Of a stretch of 63,472 nt of DNA, positions 8,286-17,905 are shown piece by piece. The DNA is taken from contig CAJTVH010000014.1 of NCBI GenBank assembly GCA_910579745.1, positions 1 to 63,472 on the forward strand, read 5' to 3'. The DNA is from an uncultured Clostridia bacterium. GTDB lineage: Bacteria > Bacillota > Clostridia > Lachnospirales > CAG-274. The notes beneath the pieces were generated by a model that had not been told where the DNA came from, did not search any database, and was given only the letters and a program-made list of their open reading frames with translations. Made by a program: the position numbers and the translations under genes. Within the stretch, counting starts at the first letter, position 1, and each line of letters starts with the position of its first letter.

Positions 8286-8654
8286 TTAATTCACCTCCTC
8301 GAAAGTTTTCTTTACATAAATAATAATTTCCTGTTTTGTAAGACCGATACTTTGCATTTTTTTATAAAAATCAAAAATCTGTTTTCTTACAAAACTCTCT
8401 TTAAGCTCGTCAATCATATTAGTATCCTCCGTAATAAATCTCCCGCTTGTACGCTTTGTGAATAAAAGATTGTCTTTTTCAAGCTCTTGTAAAGCCTTTT
8501 GCATAGTATTTGGGTTCACCGCCGCTGATACAGCCATTTCCCTCACCGGCGGAAGCTTATCTCCAGGCTTATATTCACCTGAAATAATACCTTTTTGCAT
8601 ATATTCAATAATCTGAATATATATAGGCTTATCTTTGGAAAATTCCCACACCAT
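8286..8654 (-). CDS. GntR family regulator, YtrA subfamily
   Basis: This is a 122-residue transcription factor with an N-terminal winged helix (KPIYIQIIEYMQKGIISGEY, GDKLPPVREMA, VNPNTMQKALQELE) and only a short helical C-terminus, as in YtrA rather than ligand-binding FadR or HutC types. The start at 8654 (MVWEFSKDK) has GGGAGGTG 7 bp upstream. Genes of this type are auto-repressed together with their ABC transporter. The 48-bp dyad at 8693-8740 over its own promoter is the evident operator. Confidence 0.93.
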   Translation of the reverse strand: MVWEFSKDKPIYIQIIEYMQKGIISGEYKPGDKLPPVREMAVSAAVNPNTMQKALQELEKDNLLFTKRTSGRFITEDTNMIDELKESFVRKQIFDFYKKMQSIGLTKQEIIIYVKKTFEEVN

Positions 8655-8692
8655 AAAATCACCTCCCACAAAAAATTCAAAATAATTTTTTG

Positions 8693-8755
8693 TTTTATTG
8701 TAATGCTGTATTAATTACCTAATACAATATTACAATAAAATCAAAATATTGTCAA
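8693..8755 (-). promoter_or_regulatory. Promoter and 48-bp palindromic operator of the YtrA-type operon
   Basis: On the minus strand, TTGACA (8755-8750) and TAATAT (8732-8727) are 17 bp apart, a near-consensus promoter. Covering the -10 and the start is a dyad from 8693 to 8740: TTTTATTGTAAT and TGTATTA on the left, TAATACA and ATTACAATAAAA on the right. Only the two-base pair GC/AT interrupts it, around a 6-bp centre. Its place and symmetry strongly suggest autoregulation by the GntR protein. Confidence 0.88.
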
Positions 8756-8805
8756 GATAAAATTTAAGAACTTGTTTAAAATATTTAAAAAACTTATCTA
8801 AAAAT

Positions 8806-8917
8806 AAAATATCCAAAAAAACAGTGAAAGTAATATCATTCTAAAATATAATGGTATTATTCTCACTGTTTTTTTGGATATTTTATACCAACCTCATAAA
8901 AAATGAGAAATTGGTAT
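8806..8917. repeat. Two adjacent palindromes upstream of the YtrA-type promoter
   Basis: The first (8806-8884) has perfect 22-bp arms (AAAATATCCAAAAAAACAGT.. facing its complement), extended by 13 bp with three mismatches, around a 9-base centre. The second (8885-8917) pairs ATACCAA with TTGGTAT and CTCAT with ATGAG. The TATCTAAAAATAAAATATCC edge resembles decayed family B ends, so this is probably a remnant MITE. No gene is seen in 8756-9041. Confidence 0.6.
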
Positions 8918-9041
8918 TAATAGTTTTTAAACATACTCTAAACTCATTCATAAGCCCTTTAAAAAATTACTCTAAGCTTACGGCGTTTTATAAAATCCCC
9001 CATAATCAGCGCAAGCTCACACTCTCACTAAACATAAATAG

Positions 9042-9066
9042 ATCCCCCTCTTAAAAAGCGGGGGAT
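9042..9066 (-). terminator. Terminator hairpin downstream of pgi
   Basis: Arms ATCCCCC (9042-9048) and GGGGGAT (9060-9066) flank an 11-base loop. It follows the end of pgi by about 30 bp. Its T run is weak on both strands, so efficiency is uncertain. Confidence 0.6.
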
Positions 9067-9094
9067 TTATTTAATCAGTTAAAGCGCTTTTATT

Positions 9095-10528
9095 TTATAT
9101 AATGAATTTATCCTTTTTAGCCGGTTTCGCGTCAAGCTCTTTTTTCTTTTCCTCATAGCCTGGTCTTCCAAAGAAAGCATATGTCGCGTTTTTACCTTCC
9201 TCTACTCCTGGTTGGTCAAAGGCGTTAATATTTAAAAGCTCTCCCGTAAAACCTGTAGCCACCTCAAACATATATAAAGTCTGTCCAAGAGTAAACTCGT
9301 TTACCTCAGGTAAAGTAATAGTCATATTCATTTTTCCAGATTTCATAAGGGCGTATTCCGTAGCCATCTGTTCTGTCTGAATAAGCTGATTCTGAGTAAT
9401 ACCGCCTAAGAAACCGAGACTCGGAATCTCTTTGTAACTTTCCGGTATTTGAATAGTTTCTTTGTATTTGTCAACGCCCATTAGCACAATCATCTTATCG
9501 AAAGGTCCCTCTGTATAAAGCTGAACCTGTGAGTGCTGATCCGTAACGCCTAAAGCTTTAACAGGAGTCGGGCCCACATTAACGATATTTCCGTCATTAT
9601 CGTATTTTTTGCCAAGAGACTCCGCCCAAAGCTGAGCGTACCAGTCAGAAATATATTTAAGAGAATCGGCATAAGGCATTACCACACAAATATTTCTTCC
9701 TTTTTCCATTCCAATATAGTTAAGAATAGCGTACATAAATGCGGGGTTTTTGTAAATATCGTCATTCTTGCATATTTCATCCATAAACGCCGCCCCTGCG
9801 AGCATAGCTTTAATATCAATTCCGCAAAAAGCGGCGGCTAAAAGTCCGACTGGGGTAAGCTCTGAAAATCTTCCGCCTACACCACTTGGAATTATAAATG
9901 TTTTATAACCTTCCTCTTTAGCGATTTTAATAAGGTTTCCATTCACTTTGTCGGTAGTGCATACAATATGTTCAGCGGCGTCTTTTCCGAGCTTCTCGTC
10001 AAGCATTTTTTTGATAATCATAAACTGAGACATTGTTTCAGAGGTGCTTCCCGATTTACTTATTACGTTAAAAAGGCATTTCGTGACGTCAACGGTCTGG
10101 AAAAGATAAACAAGCTTCTCTGGGTCAACATTATCAGCGACGTAAAGCTTTGGAAACCCGTTTCTTTTATCTCTCGGAAGCTCGTTATAATAAGGGTGAT
10201 TTATAGCTTGCTGCACAGCGATGGGTCCAAGAGCTGAACCTCCTATCCCCAAAACTACAAAAGCTTCAAACTTGTCTTTTTGCTCATTTACGTAAGATAG
10301 AATATCCTCAACAACTTCATCCTGATTATAAGGTAAATCACGCCAGTCCATTTTGCCGTTCGCTCTTTTTTCCACCATGGCTTTTTTAGCGTTTTCGATT
10401 TTATCGGAAATTTTATCAATATCCTCGATAGAAATACCATGTTCGCCTACAAAGTCCGTCATCATATTGTTGAAGTCAAGACGTATTTTCATTTCGTTTT
10501 TCCATGCGCCATCATTAATTTTATTCAT
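9095..10528 (-). CDS. pgi: Glucose-6-phosphate isomerase
   Basis: This enzyme interconverts glucose 6-phosphate and fructose 6-phosphate in cytosolic glycolysis and gluconeogenesis. It has 477 residues from the ATG at 10528 (MNKINDGAWK), which has a GGAGGTAAACAAT site; the in-frame codon at 10543 overlaps that site and is unlikely. Diagnostic segments are VLGIGGSALGP, the sugar-phosphate loop SKSGSTSET, GVGGRFSELTPVG and DQHSQVQLYTEG. It appears monocistronic, with its own terminator. Confidence 0.97.
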   Translation of the reverse strand: MNKINDGAWKNEMKIRLDFNNMMTDFVGEHGISIEDIDKISDKIENAKKAMVEKRANGKMDWRDLPYNQDEVVEDILSYVNEQKDKFEAFVVLGIGGSALGPIAVQQAINHPYYNELPRDKRNGFPKLYVADNVDPEKLVYLFQTVDVTKCLFNVISKSGSTSETMSQFMIIKKMLDEKLGKDAAEHIVCTTDKVNGNLIKIAKEEGYKTFIIPSGVGGRFSELTPVGLLAAAFCGIDIKAMLAGAAFMDEICKNDDIYKNPAFMYAILNYIGMEKGRNICVVMPYADSLKYISDWYAQLWAESLGKKYDNDGNIVNVGPTPVKALGVTDQHSQVQLYTEGPFDKMIVLMGVDKYKETIQIPESYKEIPSLGFLGGITQNQLIQTEQMATEYALMKSGKMNMTITLPEVNEFTLGQTLYMFEVATGFTGELLNINAFDQPGVEEGKNATYAFFGRPGYEEKKKELDAKPAKKDKFII

Positions 10529-10698
10529 ATTGTTTACCTCCAAAAAATAATATTATATTTTTATTTTAAAGAAACGCCGTTTAACTTAAAGCCTTAAATT
10601 TTAGCCCCCATATTTATAAATTAATCGCCGTTTCCGTCAAATACTAAATATTTTATTTTTATAAATTTTATTAGCGTTAAAAATAAAAGCTTGTTATA

Positions 10699-11679
10699 TT
10701 ATAGCTCGTCAAGACTTCCGAAACGGTATCCCTTTTGACGTAAATCTATGATAATATCGCCCAAGGCCTCTGTGTTAGACTGTGATACAGCGTGTAAAAG
10801 AGCGATTTCCCCATTGTGATAATTGTCCATTACATTTTTATACGCCGCCTCTTTTCCAGGCTGATTATCAGTTTCCCAATCTTTATACGCGAAACTCCAA
10901 AAAATCGATTTATATCCTAAATTTTTTGTGACTTCCAAAGTTCTCTCACTGAACTCGCCCATAGGCGGTCTGAAAAATCTAGGCATATCCTCTCCCGTCA
11001 CTTCCTTAAAATAAGCCGATGTCTCTGTAAGCTCGTTTTCAAGTTCCGTATCCGATAAATCGGGAGAGCTTAAATGTTTTACGGAATGATTTCCTACAAT
11101 ATGCCCACGCTCAACCATCTCTTTAACAAGTTCCTTATTTTCTCTTATATAAGGCTTAGTGACAAAAAAGGCTGCCTTAACATTATATTTATCAAGTTCA
11201 TCAAGAATTTTTGAGGAATACCCATTCTCATATCCCTCATCAAAAGTAAGGTAAATAACCTTTTCCGATGTGTCGCCGACATAATAAGCGTCATATTTTC
11301 CAATATCTTTTATCTCCGAAGGGCTTCCTGGGGTAGTATGGTCTTTTTTCCTCATAAAATACCAACCGATTTTTTTATTTGACAAAGAGGATGTGTTCTC
11401 TTTTTTTGCGCTTACATCTGTTTTATCATTTTCTTTTTTTAATACGGTCTCCTCTTCCGTTGAAATTTCCAAAACCGTTTCCATTTGAGGCACACCTTTC
11501 TCTGTTTCCTTTATTTCCTTGTTAGCAATAACAGCGTACGTACTTTCCTCGGAATGTCTTTCCGTAACATCAGCCAAAGCTGTTTCCAAATTATTAGATT
11601 TTATAGAAGCGTTGTCCCCACATCCACTCATTAACAAACATATACACGCGAAAGAAACCGGCAGTATAAATTTTTTCAT
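10699..11679 (-). CDS. PdaA-like polysaccharide deacetylase lipoprotein
   Basis: This is a 326-residue secreted lipoprotein. A signal peptide ends in the lipobox LMSGC (Cys20), then a low-complexity linker to about residue 110, then a NodB-type de-N-acetylase domain. Motif 1 is TFDEGYENGY, the variant seen in PdaA (TFDxGYENG), and the metal ligands appear in HSVKH. RPPMGE and the late LLHAVS motif are intact. PdaA relatives make muramic-delta-lactam in spore cortex peptidoglycan, and the WSFAYKDW segment is typical of that branch. A role in spore cortex is likely by family, though the lipid anchor and linker are differences. The ribosome site is GGAGGATGACGA. Confidence 0.88.
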   Translation of the reverse strand: MKKFILPVSFACICLLMSGCGDNASIKSNNLETALADVTERHSEESTYAVIANKEIKETEKGVPQMETVLEISTEEETVLKKENDKTDVSAKKENTSSLSNKKIGWYFMRKKDHTTPGSPSEIKDIGKYDAYYVGDTSEKVIYLTFDEGYENGYSSKILDELDKYNVKAAFFVTKPYIRENKELVKEMVERGHIVGNHSVKHLSSPDLSDTELENELTETSAYFKEVTGEDMPRFFRPPMGEFSERTLEVTKNLGYKSIFWSFAYKDWETDNQPGKEAAYKNVMDNYHNGEIALLHAVSQSNTEALGDIIIDLRQKGYRFGSLDEL

Positions 11680-11831
11680 TCGTCATCCTCCGTAATCTTA
11701 AATACAATATTAACAAATATTTAAAATCAACATAAATTACTCAACCGTTTACATTATAGTTAAATTATACAGCAAACCAAAATAATTTGCAATAAAATTA
11801 ACAAAATCATCTAAATATTTTTAAAACTTTC

Positions 11832-11860
11832 TTGTAATCGATCGTTCAATGTTATATAAT
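11832..11860 (+). promoter_or_regulatory. Promoter of the GH5-dockerin gene
   Basis: TTGTAA (11832-11837) and TATAAT (11855-11860) are spaced by exactly 17 bp. The predicted start lies near 11867, giving a leader of about 70 nt that ends in CAAGGAGG before the ATG. A CGATCG core lies in the spacer. Confidence 0.7.
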
Positions 11861-11936
11861 TTAAGGAAAGAAAAAAATATTTCTTTGTAATTTACAAAAA
11901 AAAAACAAAATATTATTATTCTCAAGGAGGTTTTTT

Positions 11937-14900
11937 ATGTATAAAGTCTCAAGAAATTTTAAAAAATCAATTTCAGCCTTTTTAAGTTTTATTATGTTTT
12001 GTCTTTTATTAGGAAACATTTCCATATATGGCGTGGAATTGTCAGAAGACGGATATGAAAAGACAAATATTTTAAAACCAAGCTCTCAAGCGTCGCTTGT
12101 TTCCGACGACGCCAGCCACACAGCCGAAGACGGTACATACAACGGTTATATTCAAACACTGGAAAATTTAACCTCTGACTATTTAAGAATAACATACACC
12201 GTATCCGGCGAGCTTCCACCCGACGCAAAAGTATTCAGCTTTAAACCTTTTGACTCAGCGTGGGGAGGCTGGGAAGATAACTTCGCCACAATAGGCGATT
12301 CCGTTCTTGAAAACGGAGTATATACTTTTACTATAGACACTCAAAAAATTAAGCAATCGCTGACAACAGGAAAACCCATTAAAGGCATAAATTTGGAATT
12401 TTGCCCAGATATAGGCGCTTCCGTAACATTAACGGGATATTATTCGTTAAAAATACCTTCCGACGAGCCAACAGAAGAAAAAGCCCAGCTCCCTGAGGCG
12501 AGAATAATAAAAACAATAACAGAAAAAGATCTGGCCGAAGCGGGTTGTAACTGGTTTGGCTCCAACAAAGTCAAAGTATACGTAAAGGTTACTAACGCTA
12601 CAAAATTCTCATGGATCAACTCCGCCGCCTCACTCGGAACAAACCGCGCGGGAAAAGCGTCGAGTAAATATATTCACGGCTCCGAATGCACTGTAAAAAC
12701 AGGCGGAAACTATATTCAAAACGGAATCATAGGAAAAGCCGGAACGGGAAATTACGTTTTTCCCGACACAAATTTAAATACGTCCTCTCAGTCCGGCGAA
12801 CCCCTTTCCGCCGATGAGCAGAAAAAAATAACAATAGACATAAAAACAGGCACAATTGATACGGACTGCGAGCTTTTAGGCCTTGTATTCTCAAATAAGG
12901 CCGTATATCCAAAAGGATTTAAGGTCCCTGTATGCGAGGCTGTAACGCTTGACACCACGGACGCGGGGGAATACGAGAAGCTTAAAATGACTCTTGACTA
13001 CTGTGATAAAATGACGGCCTCAAAATATACGTCTGAATCTTGGAAAGCTTTTCAAACAGCCCTTTCTTCGGCTAAAGAAGTATATAAAAACGCTTCTTTA
13101 TCGGCAAGTGATTACACGGCGGCGCGTTCAGCCCTTGAGGAGACAAAATCAAAACTCCTTTTTATCGCTTCCGAAAATTCAGGAAACCCTCTTCCTTTCA
13201 GAACTCTATCGCCAAAAGAAATAGTTTCTGAAATGGGCGCCGGATGGAATTTAGGAAACACAATGGATGGGCACAGCGGCTTTACCCCCGGCGAGACAAC
13301 ATGGCAGCCCTACATTACGACAAAAGCCATGATAAAATCCGTTCATGATTTAGGAATAAACACTATACGTATTCCGGTAACATGGGGTACTATGATTGAC
13401 GAGGAAAACGGTTATAAAATAAACGAGAAATGGATAAGCCGAGTTCAGGATATAGTAGATTATTGCGTGTCTTTGGATATGTACGCCATTATAAATATTC
13501 ACCACGACGGGGCTGAACAGGACGGATGGCTCAGAGTGGCGGCGGACGATATTGATTCCGTTTATGAGGAGTTTGAGTGCGTTTGGAGGAATATAGCGGA
13601 AAAATTCAAAGATTACGACGAGCACTTAATTTTTGAGTCCATGAATGAGGTTACAAGCGGTTCAAACGATAAGGCGAACGTTTTATTCGATAATCCAATA
13701 ATAATGAATATGAATCAAATTTTTGTGAACGTTGTGCGTTCAACAGGCTCAAACAATATGAAAAGGTGGCTCTCCCTGCCGGGACACTACGCTTTGCCGA
13801 GCGCCGTAACAAATAAGGATTACGGGTTTAAACTCCCCATAGACTCCGTGCCTGACAGACTTTTTGTGGCCGCTCATATATACGCGGGACCAAGCGGTTT
13901 TTATATGGGTTCAAATATGACCTCCACTGTTTGTAACTTCGCTGACTGTACCGATATGATAAATAAGATAAACGTTCTCGGCACAACATGGTCTAAAAAA
14001 GGGGTTCCTGTTATTATAGGTGAGTTTGGCTGTATAAATAAAAATAATCCTACGGAGAGAGCTCATTATATTGAAATCTTCAACCGCTCTTGCAAAAACG
14101 CCGGTATGCTTGTTCCCTGCTACTGGGATCAGGGCTGGTTTGACAGGACACAGACCCCCGCCGATTACAGCTTCTCAATAATAGACAGAAAAAATTTAAA
14201 ACCAATAGAAAAAGAAGTGACAGACGGCCTTATGAGGGGAATTGAGCTTACAGGAGATGCTAAAGACATTACGAAAAACCCGGCTGTAGTCCCAATAACG
14301 GATATAACCGTTGACAGCGATAACATTAATATTACCATAGGCGAAAGCGTGACAGTAAACGCCGTATCCTCCCCCGCCTCGTCAAACGACGTGCTTTTAT
14401 GGTCAAGCGATGATGAAAGCGTGGCTACGGTATACAGAGGAAAAATAAGAGGAAGAGGAATAGGAAGTACCACGGTTAAAGCGTTCTCTCAAAGCGGTTC
14501 TTTTGAGAAAACCATATTGGTAAACGTACTTCCCAATGAAAACTCAAGCATAGAAACCATAAACGTTCCTAAAGACAGCTTCACGTTAGCGGTTGGGCAA
14601 TCCGAGTATTTAACCCCTGAATTTGTTAAGCAAAGCGACGACGATTTCGTAACCTACAAATCATCCGACAACAATATAGCGACCGTCTCCACAACAGGAA
14701 AAATCCTCGGAATCTCAAAAGGCTTCGCGGTTATTACGATAACCGCCCCTAATGGCGTCACAAAAGCCGTATCTGTGTCCGTATCTGACACAATTCAAAA
14801 AAATTATATAAATTTGGCGGCAAATGTTCTATATAACGACAGCTCGCGTAAATATTACGGAAATGAGGTCGGAGAAAGCGTAAAAGTAACCGGCGATAAT

Positions 14901-15776
14901 CAATACACTCTTTCCTTTGACGTTGAGAAAGATTTATCAGCGAAAGGAAAGTCGGCTGGCGTTACCGCTCTTAAAAATCTTACCGCCATATATATAAAAG
15001 ACTTAGATGTTACTAACGGAAACGATACTGTTTCCCCATTAACAAGCTGTAAAATAAAATATGATAAAATCACCGTTGACGGAACAGAAATGACTATAAT
15101 AAACACAGAACCTAAAGAAGCTGTAAACTCTTCTGGTATATTTGACACGGGAGACCCTATAAACGGTTATGACGGCTCCGCTATAAGCGAGGTTTCCGTA
15201 TCACAAAATATATGTAACTTTAAAACGGTTACAAATCCTAAAAAAATAGAAATAACTTTCACTCTCTCGGACATTAAATTTAAAGAGGCTGAGGAAGACG
15301 GAACAGTCCGCGCTGAAACAATAACATCGGAAGAAAAAAATATAAATATCAATAATATTGGTGAGACAAAGGATATATACGTTACGGTTTCCCCGAAAAA
15401 CGTAACCTCTAAAGTTTCTTTTGTTTCCTCTGATGAGTCTATCGTCTCATTATTGTCAAAAACATCTGAAGTAAACGAGAATACAGGTACAGCCGTGGCA
15501 AAAATAAAAGGGCTTAAAAAAGGAACAGCCGCGGTTACGGCGTATATAGACAACGTTACACCTGTCTCCATAAACGTTTACGTGGGAGAAGAAACAAGCG
15601 GCGTTTTAGGAGACGCCGACGGCAACAATAAAATTGAGGTAAACGACGCGGTAATAATTTTAAATTACGTTTTAAAACATGATGATAAAGACGCCTCTTT
15701 ATATGATATGGACAAAAACAATATTATCGACGCGAGAGATGCAGCCTTAGTCCTTAAAAAGGCTTTGGAAAATTGA
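11937..15776 (+). CDS. Modular GH5 endoglucanase-type enzyme with dockerin
   Basis: This is a secreted glycanase of 1279 residues. In order: signal peptide (1 to about 33); two beta-sandwich, probably carbohydrate-binding regions (about 45-170 and 185-335); a FIVAR-like helical segment (about 345-415); the GH5 barrel (about 420-780); two Big_2 Ig-like domains; a further beta-sandwich (about 965-1120); a third Ig-like region; and a C-terminal type I-like dockerin with two calcium loops (DADGNNKIEVND, DMDKNNIIDARD). In the barrel, the acid/base Glu is in FESMNEV and the nucleophile Glu in IIGEFG; AGWNLGNTMD and NIHHDG are typical of cellulase-like GH5. No cohesin or scaffoldin is in the window. 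Beta-glucan or cellulose is the likely substrate. Confidence 0.93.
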   Translation: MYKVSRNFKKSISAFLSFIMFCLLLGNISIYGVELSEDGYEKTNILKPSSQASLVSDDASHTAEDGTYNGYIQTLENLTSDYLRITYTVSGELPPDAKVFSFKPFDSAWGGWEDNFATIGDSVLENGVYTFTIDTQKIKQSLTTGKPIKGINLEFCPDIGASVTLTGYYSLKIPSDEPTEEKAQLPEARIIKTITEKDLAEAGCNWFGSNKVKVYVKVTNATKFSWINSAASLGTNRAGKASSKYIHGSECTVKTGGNYIQNGIIGKAGTGNYVFPDTNLNTSSQSGEPLSADEQKKITIDIKTGTIDTDCELLGLVFSNKAVYPKGFKVPVCEAVTLDTTDAGEYEKLKMTLDYCDKMTASKYTSESWKAFQTALSSAKEVYKNASLSASDYTAARSALEETKSKLLFIASENSGNPLPFRTLSPKEIVSEMGAGWNLGNTMDGHSGFTPGETTWQPYITTKAMIKSVHDLGINTIRIPVTWGTMIDEENGYKINEKWISRVQDIVDYCVSLDMYAIINIHHDGAEQDGWLRVAADDIDSVYEEFECVWRNIAEKFKDYDEHLIFESMNEVTSGSNDKANVLFDNPIIMNMNQIFVNVVRSTGSNNMKRWLSLPGHYALPSAVTNKDYGFKLPIDSVPDRLFVAAHIYAGPSGFYMGSNMTSTVCNFADCTDMINKINVLGTTWSKKGVPVIIGEFGCINKNNPTERAHYIEIFNRSCKNAGMLVPCYWDQGWFDRTQTPADYSFSIIDRKNLKPIEKEVTDGLMRGIELTGDAKDITKNPAVVPITDITVDSDNINITIGESVTVNAVSSPASSNDVLLWSSDDESVATVYRGKIRGRGIGSTTVKAFSQSGSFEKTILVNVLPNENSSIETINVPKDSFTLAVGQSEYLTPEFVKQSDDDFVTYKSSDNNIATVSTTGKILGISKGFAVITITAPNGVTKAVSVSVSDTIQKNYINLAANVLYNDSSRKYYGNEVGESVKVTGDNQYTLSFDVEKDLSAKGKSAGVTALKNLTAIYIKDLDVTNGNDTVSPLTSCKIKYDKITVDGTEMTIINTEPKEAVNSSGIFDTGDPINGYDGSAISEVSVSQNICNFKTVTNPKKIEITFTLSDIKFKEAEEDGTVRAETITSEEKNININNIGETKDIYVTVSPKNVTSKVSFVSSDESIVSLLSKTSEVNENTGTAVAKIKGLKKGTAAVTAYIDNVTPVSINVYVGEETSGVLGDADGNNKIEVNDAVIILNYVLKHDDKDASLYDMDKNNIIDARDAALVLKKALEN

Positions 15777-15807
15777 CTTAGCTATACTCCTAATAATAAA
15801 TCAAGAC

Positions 15808-15844
15808 AAAATATCCCCCAAGTAATAAACTTGGGGGATATTTT
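15808..15844 (+). terminator. Terminator of the GH5 gene
   Basis: A perfect 16-bp stem (AAAATATCCCCCAAGT with its complement) closes an AATAA loop and continues into TTTTCTT. It separates the GH5 gene from the TetR promoter that begins 28 bp later. Confidence 0.9.
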
Positions 15845-15871
15845 CTTCCCTAAAATTTCTATAATTGTATA

Positions 15872-15933
15872 TTGACTTTATAAAATTTTAGTGCTACAAT
15901 AAAATCATAAAATTTACTGACCGGTCGGTTAGT
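15872..15933 (+). promoter_or_regulatory. Promoter and TetR-type operator of the efflux operon
   Basis: TTGACT (15872-15877) and TACAAT (15895-15900) are 17 bp apart. Just downstream of the expected start, 15916-15933 reads ACTGACCGGTCGGTTAGT, an imperfect palindrome centred on the ACCGGTCGGT core seen in many TetR-family operators. This implies auto-repression of tetR-MFP-RND. Confidence 0.82.
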
Positions 15934-15966
15934 TTTTGCTTTAATATAAGGAAGGTGATAATTTTT

Positions 15967-16503
15967 ATGGAAAAAACAAACAAAACTAAGAAGAAAATAA
16001 TTGAATGCGCCGAAAAACTCTTTTCCGAGAAAGGATATGACAAAACCAGTATAGACGATATAACAAAACTGGCTGAAACCACAAAATCCCTGTTTTATTA
16101 CTATTTTAAGACAAAAAAAGATATTTTGTACACTCTTATGAAAATACGTCTTGAGGACGCTGTAAAAGACCTGGCCGAAAAAAGAAAAAATAATAAATCG
16201 CCCGCCACAAAAGAAGACTTGTATAAAAACTGTATAAGTTTAATCAAAGAAAATGAGAGTATCTTTAAAATAGCTATATTTGAGTTTTTAAAAACAAATG
16301 GATGTGTAAATATAATTACAGAACTGCCTAAAGAACTTTTCGATGAAGTAAAAGACGTGTTTGAGTTTACGGAAAAAGAACAGCTTAAACTTATTCTGAC
16401 TATGATAAAAATTACTGTTTTCCACGTACTTCGCAAAAGTATGTGTGAGAAATTTAATATGGAGGAATGTGAGTTTGAAAAAATGTATATGGAGGAAATT
16501 TAA
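15967..16503 (+). CDS. TetR/AcrR family repressor of the RND operon
   Basis: This is a 178-residue regulator. The N-terminal helix-turn-helix is recognisable (IIECAEKLFSEKGYDKTSID, then TTKSLFYYYFKTKKDIL) and is followed by a variable helical ligand domain. The start at 15967 (MEKTNKTKKK) is preceded by AAGGAAGGTGATAATTTTT. It is the first gene of the operon; its stop codon is one base before the start of the membrane fusion protein gene. The palindrome at 15916-15933 is its probable operator. The inducer is unknown. Confidence 0.93.
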   Translation: MEKTNKTKKKIIECAEKLFSEKGYDKTSIDDITKLAETTKSLFYYYFKTKKDILYTLMKIRLEDAVKDLAEKRKNNKSPATKEDLYKNCISLIKENESIFKIAIFEFLKTNGCVNIITELPKELFDEVKDVFEFTEKEQLKLILTMIKITVFHVLRKSMCEKFNMEECEFEKMYMEEI

Positions 16504-16504
16504 A

Positions 16505-17905
16505 ATGAGATTAAAAAGCAAACATCTTTTATGTTTTTCATTCTGTTTTATATTGCTGTTAAGCGGTTGTAAAGAAGAACCCGTAAAAAATGAGGAAGTA
16601 ACAACCGTAAACACTTTTACCGTCTCAATAAAAAACTATGAGAACAGCGTGTCGTATTCCGGATACGCCGCCGCTGACGAGCTTAAACGTTTTAGCTTTG
16701 AGCTGCCTGGAAAAATCAATAAAGTTCTTGTGGAAAAAGGTGATATAGTAAAATCGGGGCAAATTATAGCTACCCTTGACACCCAAACTATACAAATGGC
16801 TATAAATAACGCTAATCAAAATATAGCTCTCGCTCAGAACAAAATCTCACAGATTGACAGCTCCATAAACGAGATAAACATAGGAATTGAGGCTGAAAAC
16901 CTTACCCTAAAAAAAGTTCAGACAGGAATTGACGCTGAGAAAATATCTCTTCAAAAAACAAAAGAAACATATTCATCCTCAATAAACAAAATACAGCTTA
17001 AATATGACAACGCTAAAGAGACTTTTGAGAACACTCTTACACTTTACAACAGAGGTGTATGCGATAAAACTACATATGACAGCGCTAAACTTGCCCTCGA
17101 CACAGTAACAGAGGAACTTGAAAACACAAAACAAACTATGGAAAAAGACATAACCCTTCAGGAAAAGAAAATAGAAAACCTTGAGAACGATTACTCTTTA
17201 CAAGAGACCAAAATAAAAGATATGGAAAACAAGCTTGAACAAGCTAATATACAAAAACAGGCGGCACAAATTTCCGTAAATCAGGCAAAAATATCTCTTG
17301 ATGAAAACACAAAATATCTTTCTGACTCCTCATTAAAATCAACAATCGACGGATACGTTGTGGAAACCCCTATGAAATCTGGTGAGGTAACAAGCGCCGG
17401 AACTCCCGTCGTCGTGGTGAAAAGCGGAAATGAGGTTATAAATGTTTCCGTGCCTACGGAAGATTACGGAAAATTTAGCGTGGGAATGGAAGCGAGACTC
17501 ACTCAGGACGATAAGGAAATCTACGGAAAAATAACTTCCATAGACCTTTATCCCGATGAGACAACAAGAACTTATAACATAAAAATAGCCCCGTCGGAAA
17601 ATAACCTGTTCGCCCTCGGAAGCCTTATAAATGTCACAATCTCACTTGATAAGGAGACTTCCGTGTTTATCCCTATAAACAGCATAGTAAATATAAACGG
17701 AATAGACTATGTGTATTGTATAACAGCAAATGAAAACGGCGATACAGTGGTAAAAAGCAAAGAAATAAAAATCAAAAACGCCGACGGGGAGAATGTTTGT
17801 ATAGAGGGACTTGAAAGCGGAACGAAAATTGTTTCCGACGAGGTGAAAAACCTGCGCGAAAATCAAAAGGTCAATGTAAAAGAGGGTGAAACCGTTGAAA
17901 AATAA
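16505..17905 (+). CDS. RND efflux periplasmic-adaptor-like (MFP) lipoprotein
   Basis: This is a 466-residue HlyD/AcrA-type adaptor. A lipoprotein signal ends at LLLSGC. It is followed by the first half of a biotinyl-lipoyl domain (GKINKVLVEKGDIVKSGQII), a long coiled-coil hairpin (about residues 90-270, repeated NLE/KIE heptads), the second lipoyl half (STIDGYVVETPMKSGEVTSAG), then beta-barrel and membrane-proximal domains. The start at 16505 has GGAGGAAATTTAAA. It overlaps the RND gene. The adaptor is lipid-anchored on the outer face and would work with the downstream transporter. The hairpin is long for a monoderm protein, which has no TolC channel to meet. Confidence 0.93.
   Translation: MRLKSKHLLCFSFCFILLLSGCKEEPVKNEEVTTVNTFTVSIKNYENSVSYSGYAAADELKRFSFELPGKINKVLVEKGDIVKSGQIIATLDTQTIQMAINNANQNIALAQNKISQIDSSINEINIGIEAENLTLKKVQTGIDAEKISLQKTKETYSSSINKIQLKYDNAKETFENTLTLYNRGVCDKTTYDSAKLALDTVTEELENTKQTMEKDITLQEKKIENLENDYSLQETKIKDMENKLEQANIQKQAAQISVNQAKISLDENTKYLSDSSLKSTIDGYVVETPMKSGEVTSAGTPVVVVKSGNEVINVSVPTEDYGKFSVGMEARLTQDDKEIYGKITSIDLYPDETTRTYNIKIAPSENNLFALGSLINVTISLDKETSVFIPINSIVNINGIDYVYCITANENGDTVVKSKEIKIKNADGENVCIEGLESGTKIVSDEVKNLRENQKVNVKEGETVEK

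Noticed and set aside
11937..15776. Evidence of a full cellulosome
   Set aside because: Only one dockerin enzyme is present and no cohesin or scaffoldin gene is in the window; single dockerins also occur outside cellulosomes.
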